A stretch of 64,000 bases of DNA from Mytilus californianus (Eukaryota > Mollusca > Bivalvia > Mytilida > Mytilidae), in assembly GCF_021869535.1 (NCBI RefSeq), contig NW_026262659.1:7130001-7194000 (forward strand), given 5' to 3'. Shown here piece by piece: positions 50,205 through 61,837 of the stretch. Position 1 is the stretch's first letter. Each line of letters starts with the position of its first letter. The notes under the pieces were generated by a model that searched no databases, was not told the origin of the DNA, and saw only the letters and a program-made list of their open reading frames with translations. Made by a program: the position numbers and the translations under genes.

Positions 50205-51470
50205 AACATAAGCTACCTAAGTTAGAGGGGTTTACAACAGCTTTTACTCACTCAACACAGGTTACCTAAGTTAGGGGTTTACAACAGCATTTACTGACTC
50301 AACACAGGTTACCTAAGTAAGAGGGGTTTACAACAGCATTTACTGACTCAACACAGGTTACCTAAGTTAGAGGGGTTTACAACATCATTTACTCACTCAA
50401 CACAGATTACCTAAGTTAGAGGGTTTTACAACAGCATTTACTGACTCAACACAGGTAACCTAAGTTAGAGGGGGTTACAACAGCATTTACTGACTCAACA
50501 CAGGTTACCTAAGTTAGGGGTTTACAACAGCATTTACTCACTCAACACAAGTTACCTAAGTTAGAGGGTTTTACAACAGCTTTTACTCACTCAACACAGG
50601 TTACCTATGTTAGATGGTTTACAACAGCATTTACTCACTCTACACAGGTTACCTTAGTTAGAGGGGTTTACAACAGCTTTTACTCACTCAACACAGATTA
50701 CCTAAGTTAGAGGGTTTTACAACAGCATTTACTCACTCAACACAGGTTACCTATGTTAGATGGTTTTACAACAGCATTTATTCACTCAACATAGATTACC
50801 TAAGTTAGAGGGTTTTACAACAGCATTTACTCACTCAACACAGGTTACCTAAGTTAGGGGGGTTACAACAGCATTTACTCACTCAACACAGGTTACCTTA
50901 GAGGGGTTTACAACAGCTTTTACTCACTCAACACAGGTTACCTAAGTTAGGGGGGTTACAACAGCATTTACTCACTCAACACAGGTTACCTTAGTTAGAG
51001 GGGTTTACAACAGCTTTTACTCACTCAACACAGGTTACCTAAGTTAGAGGGTTTTACAACAGCATTTACTCAGTCAACACAGGCTACCTAAGTTAGAGGG
51101 GTTTACAACAGCATTTACTCACTCAACACAGATTACCTAAGTTAGAGGGTTTTACAACAGCATTTACTCACTCAACACAGGTTACCTAAGTTAGAGGGTT
51201 TTACAACAGCATTTACTCAGTCAACACAGGTTACCTAAGTTAGGGGTTTACAACAGCATTTACTCACTCAACACAGGTTACCTAAGTTAGGGGGTTTACA
51301 ACAGCATTTACTCACTCAACACAGGTTACCTTAGAGGGGTTTACAACAGCTTTTACTCACTCAACACAGGCTACCTAAGTTAGAGGGGTTTACAACAGCA
51401 TTTACTCACTCAATACAGGTTACCTTAGTTAGAGGGTTTTACAACAGCATTTACTCACTCAACTATTAAT
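50205..51470. repeat. 49-bp minisatellite
   Basis: About 26 copies of a unit with caacacaggttacctaagtt and acaacagcatttactcact. There are single-base and 4-8-base length variants. Confidence 0.93.
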
Positions 51471-51730
51471 TACATGGGTTTGAATCCCATACTATGACAT
51501 CAGATTAAGATTAAACTAGAGACTCTAAATAGACTGTGTGGCTTGGGGCCCAAGTGGCTCACCTGAATAAATGAGTATCTTTATTAATGGTCACTTTCAA
51601 ACATTGATTAATTTCTTGAATAAAATCTTTTCTGATGATCTTGTAATGTTGATAATTTTTCTGTATACAGTTTATCTGTATCTACTAGAGTTTTTGCTGA
51701 AAATTCATAATAAGATCTGAAATCATTGTC
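51471..51730. other. Spacer, no feature
   Basis: Short AT-rich stretch between the minisatellite and the retroelement fragment. Confidence 0.4.
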
Positions 51731-51759
51731 ATCAAATCAGCTAATCTAGTTTAAAAACT

Positions 51760-52176
51760 GACGATTTTTTCGAAAGACATCTCTGTATTACTGAAAAATT
51801 ATTACACCAATGTTTTCGATATGACAAACTTGTCAAAACATTTACTAAATTTTATCATCTGTACAATGACATCATTCGTATATATAAATCAACGTGCAGA
51901 CATCTTATACCTTTAGGTATTTTACATCCCATCTTTTATGGTAATATTCTATACAAAGCACAAAAATGTCGTCATTCATCTCAAAAGCTAACCAAACCTT
52001 TTAACAGACTTATTCAGAAGGGGTATAGTTACGATACTGTTGTCAGGTTATTAAAGATGGCTCTTTTTGGAATTAATATTGGCTCACACATAGGGTCTTT
52101 GCAATGGAAATACACATTTATTCTAAAACCAGCTGTTGGCATGATGCGGGTTATGTTCTTCTCGTATATTTTATGA
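51760..52176 (+). pseudogene. Retroelement coding remnant (C-terminal part)
   Basis: An open frame of about 138 codons without its own start, beginning DDFFERHLCITEKLLHQCF and containing HPIFYGNILYKAQK, LLKMALFGINIGSHIG and LKPAVGMMRVMFFSYIL before TGA. I recognise this protein segment as repetitive in bivalve genomes, from a Penelope-like or other RT element. It is 5'-truncated. The noncoding tail runs on to about 52546 and resumes at 54422. Confidence 0.6.
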
Positions 52177-52546
52177 TGGTATGATACTAAACCCCTAATG
52201 GGAGGGATTGTGCTTGATTTTCATATGATGAAGACATAATCTTTAAATAAGTTTAATTGAGGTCTGGAGCTGGCATTTCAGTTACTGCTAGTAGTCCTTT
52301 GTTAATTTATATTGATCATTGTCATTTTGCTTAGTTTCTTCTGTTACCTATTCTAACATCGGACTCAGACTTCTTCTAAACTTAGTGTGACTGTGCGTAT
52401 TGCTTTGAGTTTGTTTATTCTAAACTGGCTAGAGTTATAGGGGGAGGGTTGAGATCTCAAAAAACATGTTCAACTTTAACCGTGCTGCATTTTGGAGCCT
52501 GTCCCAAGTCAGCATCCTCTGGCCTTTGTTGGTCTTGTATGTTTTT

Positions 52547-54421
52547 AGCTCACCTGGCCCAAAGGGCCAAGTGAGCTTTTCTCACCACTTGGTGTCCGTT
52601 GTTGTCGTCATCCGTCGTCGTTAACTTTTTACATTTTGAACTTCTTCTAGGGAACCACTGAATGGAACGAATCCAAACATGGCATGAATGTTCCTTATGA
52701 GGTGCTGACCAAGTGTTGTTACTTTGAAGCAAATCCATTATCCAAGATGGCTGCCAGCGGGGGACTTTGTTTAACATAGGACCCTATGGACAATACATAC
52801 AAATGTAATCTTTTAGAGAACCACTGAATGGAATGAAACCAAACATGGCATGAATGTTCCTTATGAGGTGCTGACCAAGTGTTGTTACTTTGAGGCTGAT
52901 CCATCATCCAAGATGGCAGCCAGCGGGAGACTTCGTTCAACATAAGACAATGGACAATACATACAAATGTCTTCTTATAGAGAACCACTGAATGGAATGA
53001 AACCAAACATGCCATGATTGTTCCTTATGAGGTGGTGACCAAGTGTTGTTACTTTGCAGCCGATCCAGCATCCAAGATGGCAGCCAGCGGGGGACTTCGT
53101 TTAACATAGGACCCTATGGACAATACATACAAATGTCTTCTATTAGAGAACCACTGTAAGGAATGGAACCAAACATGGCATGAATGTTCCTTATGAGGTG
53201 CTGAACAAGAGTTGTTACTTTGAAGCCGATCCATCATCCACGATGGCCGCCAGCGGGGGACTTAGTTTAACATAGGACCCTATGGACAATACATACAAAT
53301 GTCTTCTTTTAGAGAACCACTGAATGAAATGAAACCAAACATGGCATGAATGTTCCTTATGAGGTGCTAACCAAGATGGCCACCAGTGGGGTACTTCGTT
53401 TAACACAGGACCCTATGGACAATACATACGAATGTCTTCTTTTAGAGAACCACTGAATGGAATAAAACCAAACATAACATGAATGTTCCTTATGAGGTGC
53501 TGAACAAGTGTTGTTACTTTGTAGCAAATCCATCAACCAAGATGACTGCCAACGGGGAACTTAGTTTAACAAAGGACCCTATGGGAAATATATATAAATA
53601 TCTTCTTCTAGAAAACTGCTTAATTGATTGAAACCAAAAATGGTATGAACGTTTTTTTTTGAGGTGCTGACCAAGTGTTGTTACTTTGTAGCTGATTTGT
53701 CATCTAAGATGACCGCCAGCAGGGGACTTAGTTTAACATAAGACATACAAACAAATGTCTTCTTTTAGAGAATCACTGAATGGAATGAAACCAAACATGA
53801 CATGAATGTTCCTTATGAGTTGCTGACCAAGTGTTGTTACTTTGTAGCCAAATCATCATCCAAGATGGCCACCAGCAGGGGACTTAGTTTAACATAAGAC
53901 CCTATGGGAAATACATACAAATGCTTCTTCTAGAGGTGCATTGAATGGAATGAAACCAAACATGGCATAAATGTTCCTTATGAGGTGCTGATGAAGTGTT
54001 GCTACTTTGTTGCTGATTTAGGGAGCTACCATTTGATTTTTATGGGGGAGGGGGGCTAGGATGAAATTTGAAAAAAAAGGCAGGACAGGAGCAACTTGGC
54101 AAAAAAAAAAGGCTGGATGATAATTTATGTAAAAAAAGTCAGGATAAAATATTAAAAAAAAAAAGGCAGGACCGAATAGAGTGAAAAATAAAAAGGCAGG
54201 ACAAAATTTTTCATCCTAGCCCCCCCATAAAAATCAAATGGTAGCTCCCTTACTGTTCAAGATGGCCACCAGGATATTTTATTAAATTACAGGGCCAATA
54301 TTAAACCAAATTTGGCCTCAATCATTATTAAGGTATCTGTTATGATTTTAATCTATTTTTACATGAGTTCCAAAACCAAAGTAGAATCAGGTGAGCAACA
54401 CAGGCTCTTGAGAGCCTCTAG
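52547..54421 (+). mobile_element. Hairpin-ended element (family 4), tandem core of ~9 units
   Basis: The 5' hairpin agctcacctggcc / ggccaagtgagct (tip gctcacct, 52548-52555) is followed by core units of ~190 bp. These carry agagaaccactgaatggaat, catgaatgttccttatgagg and catccaagatggcc. The 3' motif is aggtgagc (54389-54396) and the palindrome aggctcttgagagcct (54402-54417) closes it. The minus-strand open frames with HKEHSCHVWF repeats are artefacts. A MITE sits in the last unit. Confidence 0.82.
54021..54249. mobile_element. 229-bp Harbinger-like MITE, intact
   Basis: TIRs gggagctaccatttgatttt and its complement are flanked by TTA at 54018-54020 and 54250-54252. Removing the element and one TTA restores the reading of neighbouring core units (gctgat-tta-ctgttcaagatgg beside gccgat-cca-tcatccaagatgg). 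This supports the boundaries and a 3-bp duplication. The interior has repeated ggcaggac. Confidence 0.85.
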
Positions 54422-54650
54422 TTTCATTTTGGTTCATTTATATGTTTTGGAGTTTAATCTGATGTCCATTTTCGCTGAACTAGTATACATTTTTGTTTAG
54501 GGGCCAGCTGAAGCCCGCCTCCGGGTGCAGGATTTTCTCGCTGTGTTAAAGACCCATTGGTGGCCTTGGGCTGTTTTCTGCTCTTTGGTCGGGTTGCAGT
54601 CTCTTTGACACATTCCCTGTTTCCATTGTCAATTTTATTAATTTAGACTA

Positions 54651-56329
54651 AAAACTGAAAACAGACAAATATAAGTAACATATATAGAGAATATTATATG
54701 GCTTGATCAATATCACACTTGTATCAACCCTTCTAACACAGAGATCATATTGGTTGGGGATTAATAAAGACTTTATTTGACACTTAAAACATGTTTTTCA
54801 TGTGACATGGCGTAACACAGATTTCTTTGGTCTGATGAAGCATGTGGAATCGTGACTGATATAGATATCATTATAAATTGCTAATACAGAACAAATTCCT
54901 TGGATTATATGGCACATAAAATTACTTGTACTTAATGCTAAGTATATAATATGATAAAAATATAATAAATACACTGCTTTCTGACTAAAATCTATGCATT
55001 ACAATAAAGATTTTACAAAATAACCTCTAAATATACCATTAAGGATGTACTTAGGTGAAATTAATTGCAAGGTTATATATATATTGTTCCACATTGTTGT
55101 TCAAATACACCAAGAAAGTTAGAAGCTTTACAAAATTAAAGGTGGAATAAAGTATCTGCAAAAATATGTTGGTTTACATCTTATTGTTTGGCATTGAATA
55201 AAACAGAAGAATTAAAATGACAAAGTAATAATATAATCAAAGTACTGAAGTACTGAACATCGGATGACCGCAAGTTCTTGTGGATGGTCAAAAGCACTTG
55301 TCACAGAAAAAAATCACATCTCTATACCTGAAACTGAGGTTAATGTACAGAGAAATGTATTTTTCTGAGAAAAGTTCGTGCGTGGATGATGAATAAATGA
55401 CAGGAAATTCAACCTCACCGTAATAACTATTATATTGTAGTGATACAAATCAGTATACACTGGTTTGTTGTTATATATTATATTAATATAACAGTTACAT
55501 ATATATATAATTTTCATCCATTTGTATATCATTCTATTATACTATTCTAATAATAGTGCAGTGCAAGTGCATGGTGGACACTCTTCTGTAAAAATTCGAT
55601 TTTTCTAAAAGATTGGATATGAGTAGGCATTCATATTTTCCCGCAAAAACAATTACAGAGTTACCGGTCCTTGCCTGGATTCTTGAGATATTCTTCCGCA
55701 TGCTTTAACACAATTTTTTTGGTACGTGTGCATAGATATTATCAATGATTTTTTACTTATATATATATATATATATATCTAACGACAAAACATTTTCATA
55801 TTACTAATTTAATTATGATCTAAACAAAAATATTTTTATCAGTATTCATTGTATTTATGTATTTATAACAAACAATAAGGAATGTTAGTTTGCACTCGTT
55901 AATATCCGCGTATTTATCATGTTTATAGATCGGTGACAAACCCAAAACGAAAGTTACGTAATGGAAATCTAGGCGATAGCAATACATCAGAATGCCCTCA
56001 CGGTCATCGCGATGTAAAAATTAATGTTTTTCAATAAATTCATGAGACATGTAGTTGTATGAAAATTTATCCCAGTCAATCTATCATGAAATGAAGGTCA
56101 GATTTTGAGTTTCAAGTTTAACCTATACAAAACATACAGTTTAAACTACCGGTATGGGCATTATACAACAACAGATATGTTACTGAAATACATGATCATA
56201 AAATTAAATAAATGTCTTTTAACTATATACAAATGGTTAACAACAGAATTATAATGAATATTCTGATTCTGTTAACAAATTAGTGGTATATATCTATAGC
56301 ATCATTTTTGAACACTTAAAAGTTCTATT
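54651..56329 (-). other. Probable 3' UTR / downstream region of INPP4
   Basis: AT-rich with (TA)n near 55756-55778. A poly(A) signal in minus orientation (plus TTTATT) is at 54772-54777, about 1.8 kb beyond the stop. The actual transcript end is unknown. Confidence 0.35.
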
Positions 56330-56592
56330 TGGCAGTGAGAACAACATCTGTTAACTTTGAACACTGTCATGGCTACAACTTGTGTCCATGATTTATCCTT
56401 GATCATTGTCACAGGTATAGTTTTGCTTCATATTTTATCCTTTAACATTGCCAGGTGCATTTTTTGTTAATATTCTCTCATTGAACATATCCCATCAACA
56501 AAATTTAGAAGTTGTAGCACTTTGGTTCATATCTTATTCTTGAACATTGCCGCATGTACCATTTGGAGGTCGGTAAAGTTTTGGTATATATT
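56330..56592 (-). repeat. Duplicated INPP4 C-terminal segment in the 3' UTR
   Basis: Just past the stop, a 59-bp direct duplication repeats the end of the coding region (minus strand, [16 protein letters not shown] then TAA). Further diverged copies with gaacattgcc-like phrases extend down to about 56330. The real stop comes first, so the copies are untranslated. Confidence 0.8.
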
Positions 56593-56725
56593 CTATCCCT
56601 GAACATTGCCATATGTACCATTTGGAGGTCGGTAAAGTTTTGGTACATAAAGTAACTGGAAACTGTTAAATGCATATTTTCTACATCCAATGTTTTTTAA
56701 CGTGTTTTCTCTTCTAACTCCCTCA
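56593..56725 (-). CDS. INPP4: INPP4 terminal coding exon
   Basis: The minus-strand acceptor is tttttttttcag (plus ctg at 56726-56728). The exon encodes [43 protein letters not shown] and TAG (56595-56593). That is 43 residues after the split codon, close to the vertebrate C-terminus in length. An overlapping open frame in another frame has no meaning. Confidence 0.92.
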
Positions 56726-59700
56726 CTGAAAAAAAAACATCTCTTAAATTATTTAAATCTACTTCTGTAAATATCAAGTCTTATAGCTCTAGTCACTTAA
56801 TTTTAAAACTGCACAAATATAAAAATATTTTACAAATTCATATAATTACCGTCTTTTTATGATTTTATGACTTGACCATAGAGACATGCTAAGGTAGTAT
56901 ACAGACCTACCTTGTGAAGCAGTCTAAGACATGAGAAAATACATGGATGTTATTTTGGTAGTATAAAAACCTACCTTCTGAAGGAGTCTAAGACATGAGA
57001 AAATACATGGGATGTTATTTTGGTAGCATACAGACCTATCTTCTGAAGCAGTCTAAGCCATGAGAAAATACATGGGATGTTATTTTGGTAGCAAACAGAC
57101 CAACCTTCTGAAGGAGTCTAAGACATGAGAAAATACATGGGATGTTATTTTGGTAGCATACAGACCAACCTTCTGAAGCAGTCTAAGACATGAGAAAATA
57201 CATGGGATGTTATTTTGGTAGCATACAGACCAACCTTCTGAAGGAGTCTAAGACATGAGAAAATACATGGGATGTTATTTTGGTAGCATATATACAGACC
57301 TACCTTCTGAAGCAGTCTAAGACATGAGAAAATACATGGGACGTAATTTTGGTAGCATATATACAGACCTACCTTCTGAAGCAGTCTAAGACATGAGAAA
57401 ATACATGGGATATTATTTTGGTAGCATACAGACCAACCTTCTGAAGGAGTCTAAGACATGAGAAAATACATGGGATGTTATTTTGGTAGCATACAGACCA
57501 ACCTTCTGAAGCTGAGAAAATACATGGGATGTTATTTTGGTAGCATACAGACCAACCTTCTGAAGCAGTCTAAGACATGAGAAAATACATGGGATGTTAT
57601 TTTGGTAGAATACAGACCTACCTTCTGAAGCAGTCTAAGACATGAGAAAATACATGGGATGTTATTTTGGTAGCATACAGACCTACCTTATGAAGCAGTC
57701 TAAGACATGAGAAAATACATGGGATGTTATTTTGGTAGTATACAGACTACCTTCTGAAGCAGTCTAAGACATGAGAAAATACATGGGATGTTATTTTGGT
57801 AGTATACAGACCTACCTTATGAAGCAGTCTAAGACATGAGAAAATACATGGGATGTTATTTTGGTAGCATACAGACCTACCTTCTGAAGCAGTCTAAGAC
57901 ATGAGAAAATACATGGGGTGTTATTTTGGTAGTATACAGACCTACCTTCTGAAGCAGTCTAAGACATGAGAAAATACATGGGATGTTATTTTGGTAGTAT
58001 ACAGACCTACCTTCTGAAGGAGTCTAAGACATGAGAAAATACATGGGATGTTATTTTGGTAGAATACAGACCTACCTTCTGAAGCAGTCTAAGACATGAG
58101 AAAATACATGGGATGTTATTTTGGTAGCATACAGACCTACCTTCTGAAGCAGTCTAAGACATGAGAAAATACATGGGATGTTATTTTGGTAGCATACAGA
58201 CCTACCTTCTGAAGCAGTCTAAGACATGAGAAAATACATGGGATGTTATTTTGGTAGCATACAGACCTACCTTCTGAAGCAGTCTAAGACATGAGAAAAG
58301 ACATGGGATGTTATTTGGGTAGCATACAGACCTACCTTCTGAAGCAGTCTAAGACATGAGAAAATACATGGGATGTTATTTTGGTAGCATACAGACCTAC
58401 CTTCTGAAGCAGTCTAAGACATGAGAAAATACATGGGATGTTATTTTGGTAGTATACAGACCTACCTTCTGAAGCAGTCTAAGACATGAGAAAAGACATG
58501 GGATGTTATTTGGGTAGCATACAGACCTACCTTCTGAAGCAGTCTAAGACATGAGAAAATACATGGGATGTTATTTTGGTAGCATACAGACCTACCTTCT
58601 GAAGCAGTCTAAGACATGAGAAAATACATGGGATGTTATTTTGGTAGCATACAGACCTACCTTATGAAGCAGTCTAAGACATGAGAAAATACATGGGATG
58701 TTATTTTGGTAGTATACAGACCTACCTTCTGAAGCAGTCTAAGACATGAGAAAAGACATGGGATGTTATTTGGGTAGCATACAGACCTACCTTCTGAAGC
58801 AGTCTAAGACATGAGAAAATACATGGGATGTTATTTTGGTAGCATACAGACCTACCTTCTGAAGCAGTCTAAGACATGAGAAAATACATGGGATGTTATT
58901 TTGGTAGCATACAGACCTACCTTCTGAAGCAGTCTAAGACATGAGAAAAGACATGGGATGTTATTTGGGTAGCATACAGACCTACCTTCTGAAGCAGTCT
59001 AAGACATGAGAAAATACATGGGATGTTATTTTGGTAGTATACAGACCTACCTTCTGAAGCAGTCTAAGACATGAGAAAAGACATGGGATGTTATTTGGGT
59101 AGCATACAGAACCACCTACTTCAGTCTAAAGCCTCCATAAATACTGTAAATTCAGAAATTATTGAAAAGTTTTTATTAATACCAATAATGTGACTGTATA
59201 AGTATCGCAGTAATAATAAAAGAACAGAGTTCCAATGTCCTCCACGTTGCACATCCAAGGTACAAGGACAAATACTACCAAAATAAAACTTTTTATTAAT
59301 ATCTTAGAGAACTGAAGGCTTCAGAGCAAATATTTCCATTATAATTAAAATTTCCAAGGGGCATAACTCGTTAAAAATATTTGATTAGAACTTTATTTTT
59401 GAAAGTGTCAAAGACATTGCTGATATAAACCTATGATATAAGTTTCATAAAATTCAGGCCAGGATTGAACTTATGAGAGCATTAACAATGCAATTTTCTG
59501 TAAAATCAATATTTCTAAGGGGCATAACTCTTTTAAAAATAATTGATCGGCACTGATTTTCGAACTTGTAAAAGACATTGATGATATAAACCTATGATAT
59601 AAATTTCATAAAAATCTGGCAAGATTTGTACATATCTGAGCGCTCATAAGGCAATTTTCCATATAATTAATATCTCTAAGGGGCATAACTCTTTTAAAAT

Positions 59701-61380
59701 TTTTTGATCGGCACTGATTTTCGAACTCATCAAAGACATTGCTGATATAAACCTATGATTTAATTTTCATAAAATTCTGGCAAGAATTGTACACATGAGA
59801 GCACTAACAATGCATTTTTCAATATTATTAATGTTTCCAAGGGCATAACTCTTTTAAAAATAATTGATCAGCACTGATTTTCGAACTAGTCAAAGGCATT
59901 GCTGATATTAACCTATGATGTAAGTTTCATAAAAATCTGGCAAGAATTGAACACATGAGAGCGCTAGAAATGCATTTTTCCATATAATTAATGTTTCCAA
60001 GGGGCATAACTCTTTTCAAAATAATTGATCAGGCCTGATTTTCAAATTCCTCCAAGACATTGCTAATATGAACCTATGATATAAGTTTCATAAAAATCTG
60101 GCAAGAATTGAACAGATGAGAATGCAAAAGATGCAATTTTCCATATAATTAATGTTTCCAAGGAGCATAACTCTTTCAAAAATAATTGATCGGGACTGAT
60201 TTTCGAACTTGTCCAAGACATTGCTGATATAAACCTATGATATAAGTTTCATAAAAATCTGGCAAGAATTGTACATAGAGAGCGCCAACAAGACCGCTCA
60301 GACGGACACCTGGTATTTCTATGTCCCCTGCAACCCGTTGCGCAGGGGACAACAACTCACATTATGATATCAGATACATATATCTGTATGCAGATTTCCA
60401 TTCTTGAAAAATCACAATAGTAAATGCACCCAATAATTTCTGAATTTTATATACAGTCTGTGAGAATTTGATTAATGTTTTGTAGAATATAAACATATCT
60501 TTTGAAGCAATCTAAGTCCTGAGGGAACACATGGGATGTTAACTCATGTTCTTATAGTAAATAAACCTAGACTTCTGAAGCAATCTAAGTCCTGAGGGAA
60601 CACATGGGCTTTTAACTCATGTTCTTATAGTGCATAAACCTACCTTCTGAAGCAATATAAGGGCCTGAGTGAACACATGGAATGTTAACTCATGTTCTTA
60701 TAGTTAATAAACTTAGACTTCTGAAGCAATATAAGGGCCAAATTGAACACATGGGATGTTAACTCATGTTCTTATAGTGCATAAACCTACCTTCTGAAGC
60801 AATATAAGGGCCTGAGTGAACACATGGAATGTTAACTCATGTTCTTATAGTGTATAAACCTAGACTTTCTGAAGCAATCTAAGACCAAAGTGAACACATA
60901 GGATGCTGAATAATGTTCTTATTGTGTATAAACCTAGACCTTCTGAAGCAATCTAGGGCCTGGATGTACACATAGGATGTTAACTCATGTTCTTATAGTA
61001 TATAAACCTACCTCCTGAAGCAACCCAGGGCCTGAGTGAACACATGGGATGTTAACTCATGTTCTTATAGTATATAAACCTACTTTCAGAAGCAATCTAA
61101 GGCCTGTGTGAACACATGGGATATTAACTCATGTTGTTATAGTATATAAACCTACCTTCTGAAGCAATCTAAGACATGAGTGAACATCCCATTTTAACTC
61201 ATGTTCTTATAGTATATAAACCTACCTTCTGAAGCAATCTAAGGCCTGAGTGAACACATGGGATGCTAAATCATGTTCCTGTTGTAGTATATACACCTGT
61301 TCTAGTGTGATTGACATAGCTGTTCTATCTTTAGCACTTTTACAACTTGTGAATCTTATACCCTGTAACTTTCTTGTCAA
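56593..61380 (-). CDS. INPP4: Inositol polyphosphate 4-phosphatase (INPP4), last two coding exons
   Basis: Join on the minus strand: 61380-61226, then 56725-56593. The gene is 5'-incomplete; upstream exons are presumably beyond the window. The enzyme removes the 4-phosphate from PtdIns(3,4)P2 to give PtdIns3P, in PI3K signalling and endosomal traffic. The first exon has the dual-specificity-phosphatase-like loop CKSAKDR (C-x5-R) in [14 protein letters not shown]. The last has [14 protein letters not shown] and YRPPNGTYG, the conserved C-terminal signature of INPP4A/B. The phases (2 to 1) fit exactly, giving [11 protein letters not shown] across the junction, as in vertebrate orthologues. The 4.5-kb intron holds two exon-derived minisatellites and one transposon. 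A or B type cannot be told from this part. Confidence 0.93.
56885..59112 (-). repeat. 65-bp minisatellite built from an INPP4 exon end and splice donor
   Basis: About 34 units. On the minus strand each contains catgtattttctcatgtctt, agactgcttcagaag and gtaggtctgtatgc. Read in the INPP4 frame this is [12 protein letters not shown] followed by a 5' splice site, against [12 protein letters not shown] in the real exon. Variant units with gacatggg and tttgggtag recur at multiples of 65 bp in the last 800 bp. Confidence 0.92.
59290..60352 (-). mobile_element. Hairpin-ended element (family 6) with ~165-bp core units
   Basis: Minus orientation. The 5' hairpin lies at 60323-60350 (gtcccctgcaaccc / ...gcgcaggggac), next to the complement of ccaggtgtccgtctgagcgg. 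Six core units carry gggcataactcttttaaaaa and aagacattgctgatataaac. The 3' end, near 59290, was not resolved. It sits in the INPP4 intron between the two exon-derived arrays. Confidence 0.72.
60480..61225 (-). repeat. 72-73 bp minisatellite derived from the INPP4 catalytic exon end
   Basis: Ten units lie directly downstream, in gene sense, of the true donor. Each repeats the last ~35 bases of the exon (cactcaggccttagattgct, tcagaag) plus intron sequence (gtaggtttatatactataag). About six keep a GT at the donor position; others have tctagg or atatg instead. The homology includes the real exon end at 61226, which shows the array's origin. Confidence 0.92.
61226..61380 (-). CDS. INPP4: INPP4 catalytic-loop exon
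   Basis: The minus-strand acceptor is cttattttcag (plus ctg at 61381-61383) and the donor is cagaag|gtaggt; 155 nt, phase 0 in and 2 out. It encodes [43 protein letters not shown] and TQALDCFR. The cysteine and arginine of C-x5-R are both present, so the enzyme should be active. Confidence 0.95.
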
Positions 61381-61439
61381 CTGAAAATAAGAAGGAAAAA
61401 ACATTGGAGCAATTCCTAATAATATACTAGGTTTAACAA

Positions 61440-61835
61440 GTGGTTGTATTGAATAAATAAAATGCTTTGCAGAGCGCAGCCTGATAAGACTGCAGATGTC
61501 AAACCCTGAACAGTAGGGGCAAGTTTGGACACAATATTCAAATCTGAATTTGGATTGTGATCAAATTTTTCACATAAAATAGGTTTCTGACAAAAAATAA
61601 ATGTGGTCAAAGATCTTAAAAATTTGAAATGGGACATTTAATTTACCTAGTATGTCTGATATCCAAAATCTAACAACATGGTTAGATTCAGCATATAAAA
61701 AAAAACACCAGAAATTTAATTTAGGTTGAAATCAAACAAAGATTAATTTTGGACCCTTTGGACCTCAATGTAGACCAATTTAAAAATGGGGCCCAATATC
61801 CAAAATAGTAATACAAGGTTAGAACCCCCAAAAAC
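61440..61835 (-). mobile_element. Truncated 3' part of a family 3 element
   Basis: Minus orientation: degraded gcagtcttat motif, ccctgaacagtaggggcaag, then units with the complement of ggttagattcagcatat. It is cut off at about 61835, where another element fragment begins. It lies upstream of the INPP4 exon, in the preceding intron. Confidence 0.65.
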
Positions 61836-61837
61836 TT

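Larger units (their letters stand above)
52177..54650 (+). mobile_element. Retroelement 3' tail split by a family 4 insertion
   Basis: The tail (gggggagggttgagatctca, cctttgttggtcttgtatgt) stops at about 52546. It resumes at 54422 with tttggttcatttatatgttt and ends with ggggccagctgaagcccgcc and tctttgacacattccctgtt. The intervening piece is a complete family 4 element, so the insertion came after the retroelement landed. Confidence 0.7.

Noticed and set aside
56885..59112. CRISPR-like array (65-bp period)
   Set aside because: The whole unit is conserved with no unique spacers, the genome is eukaryotic, and the unit derives from an INPP4 exon end.
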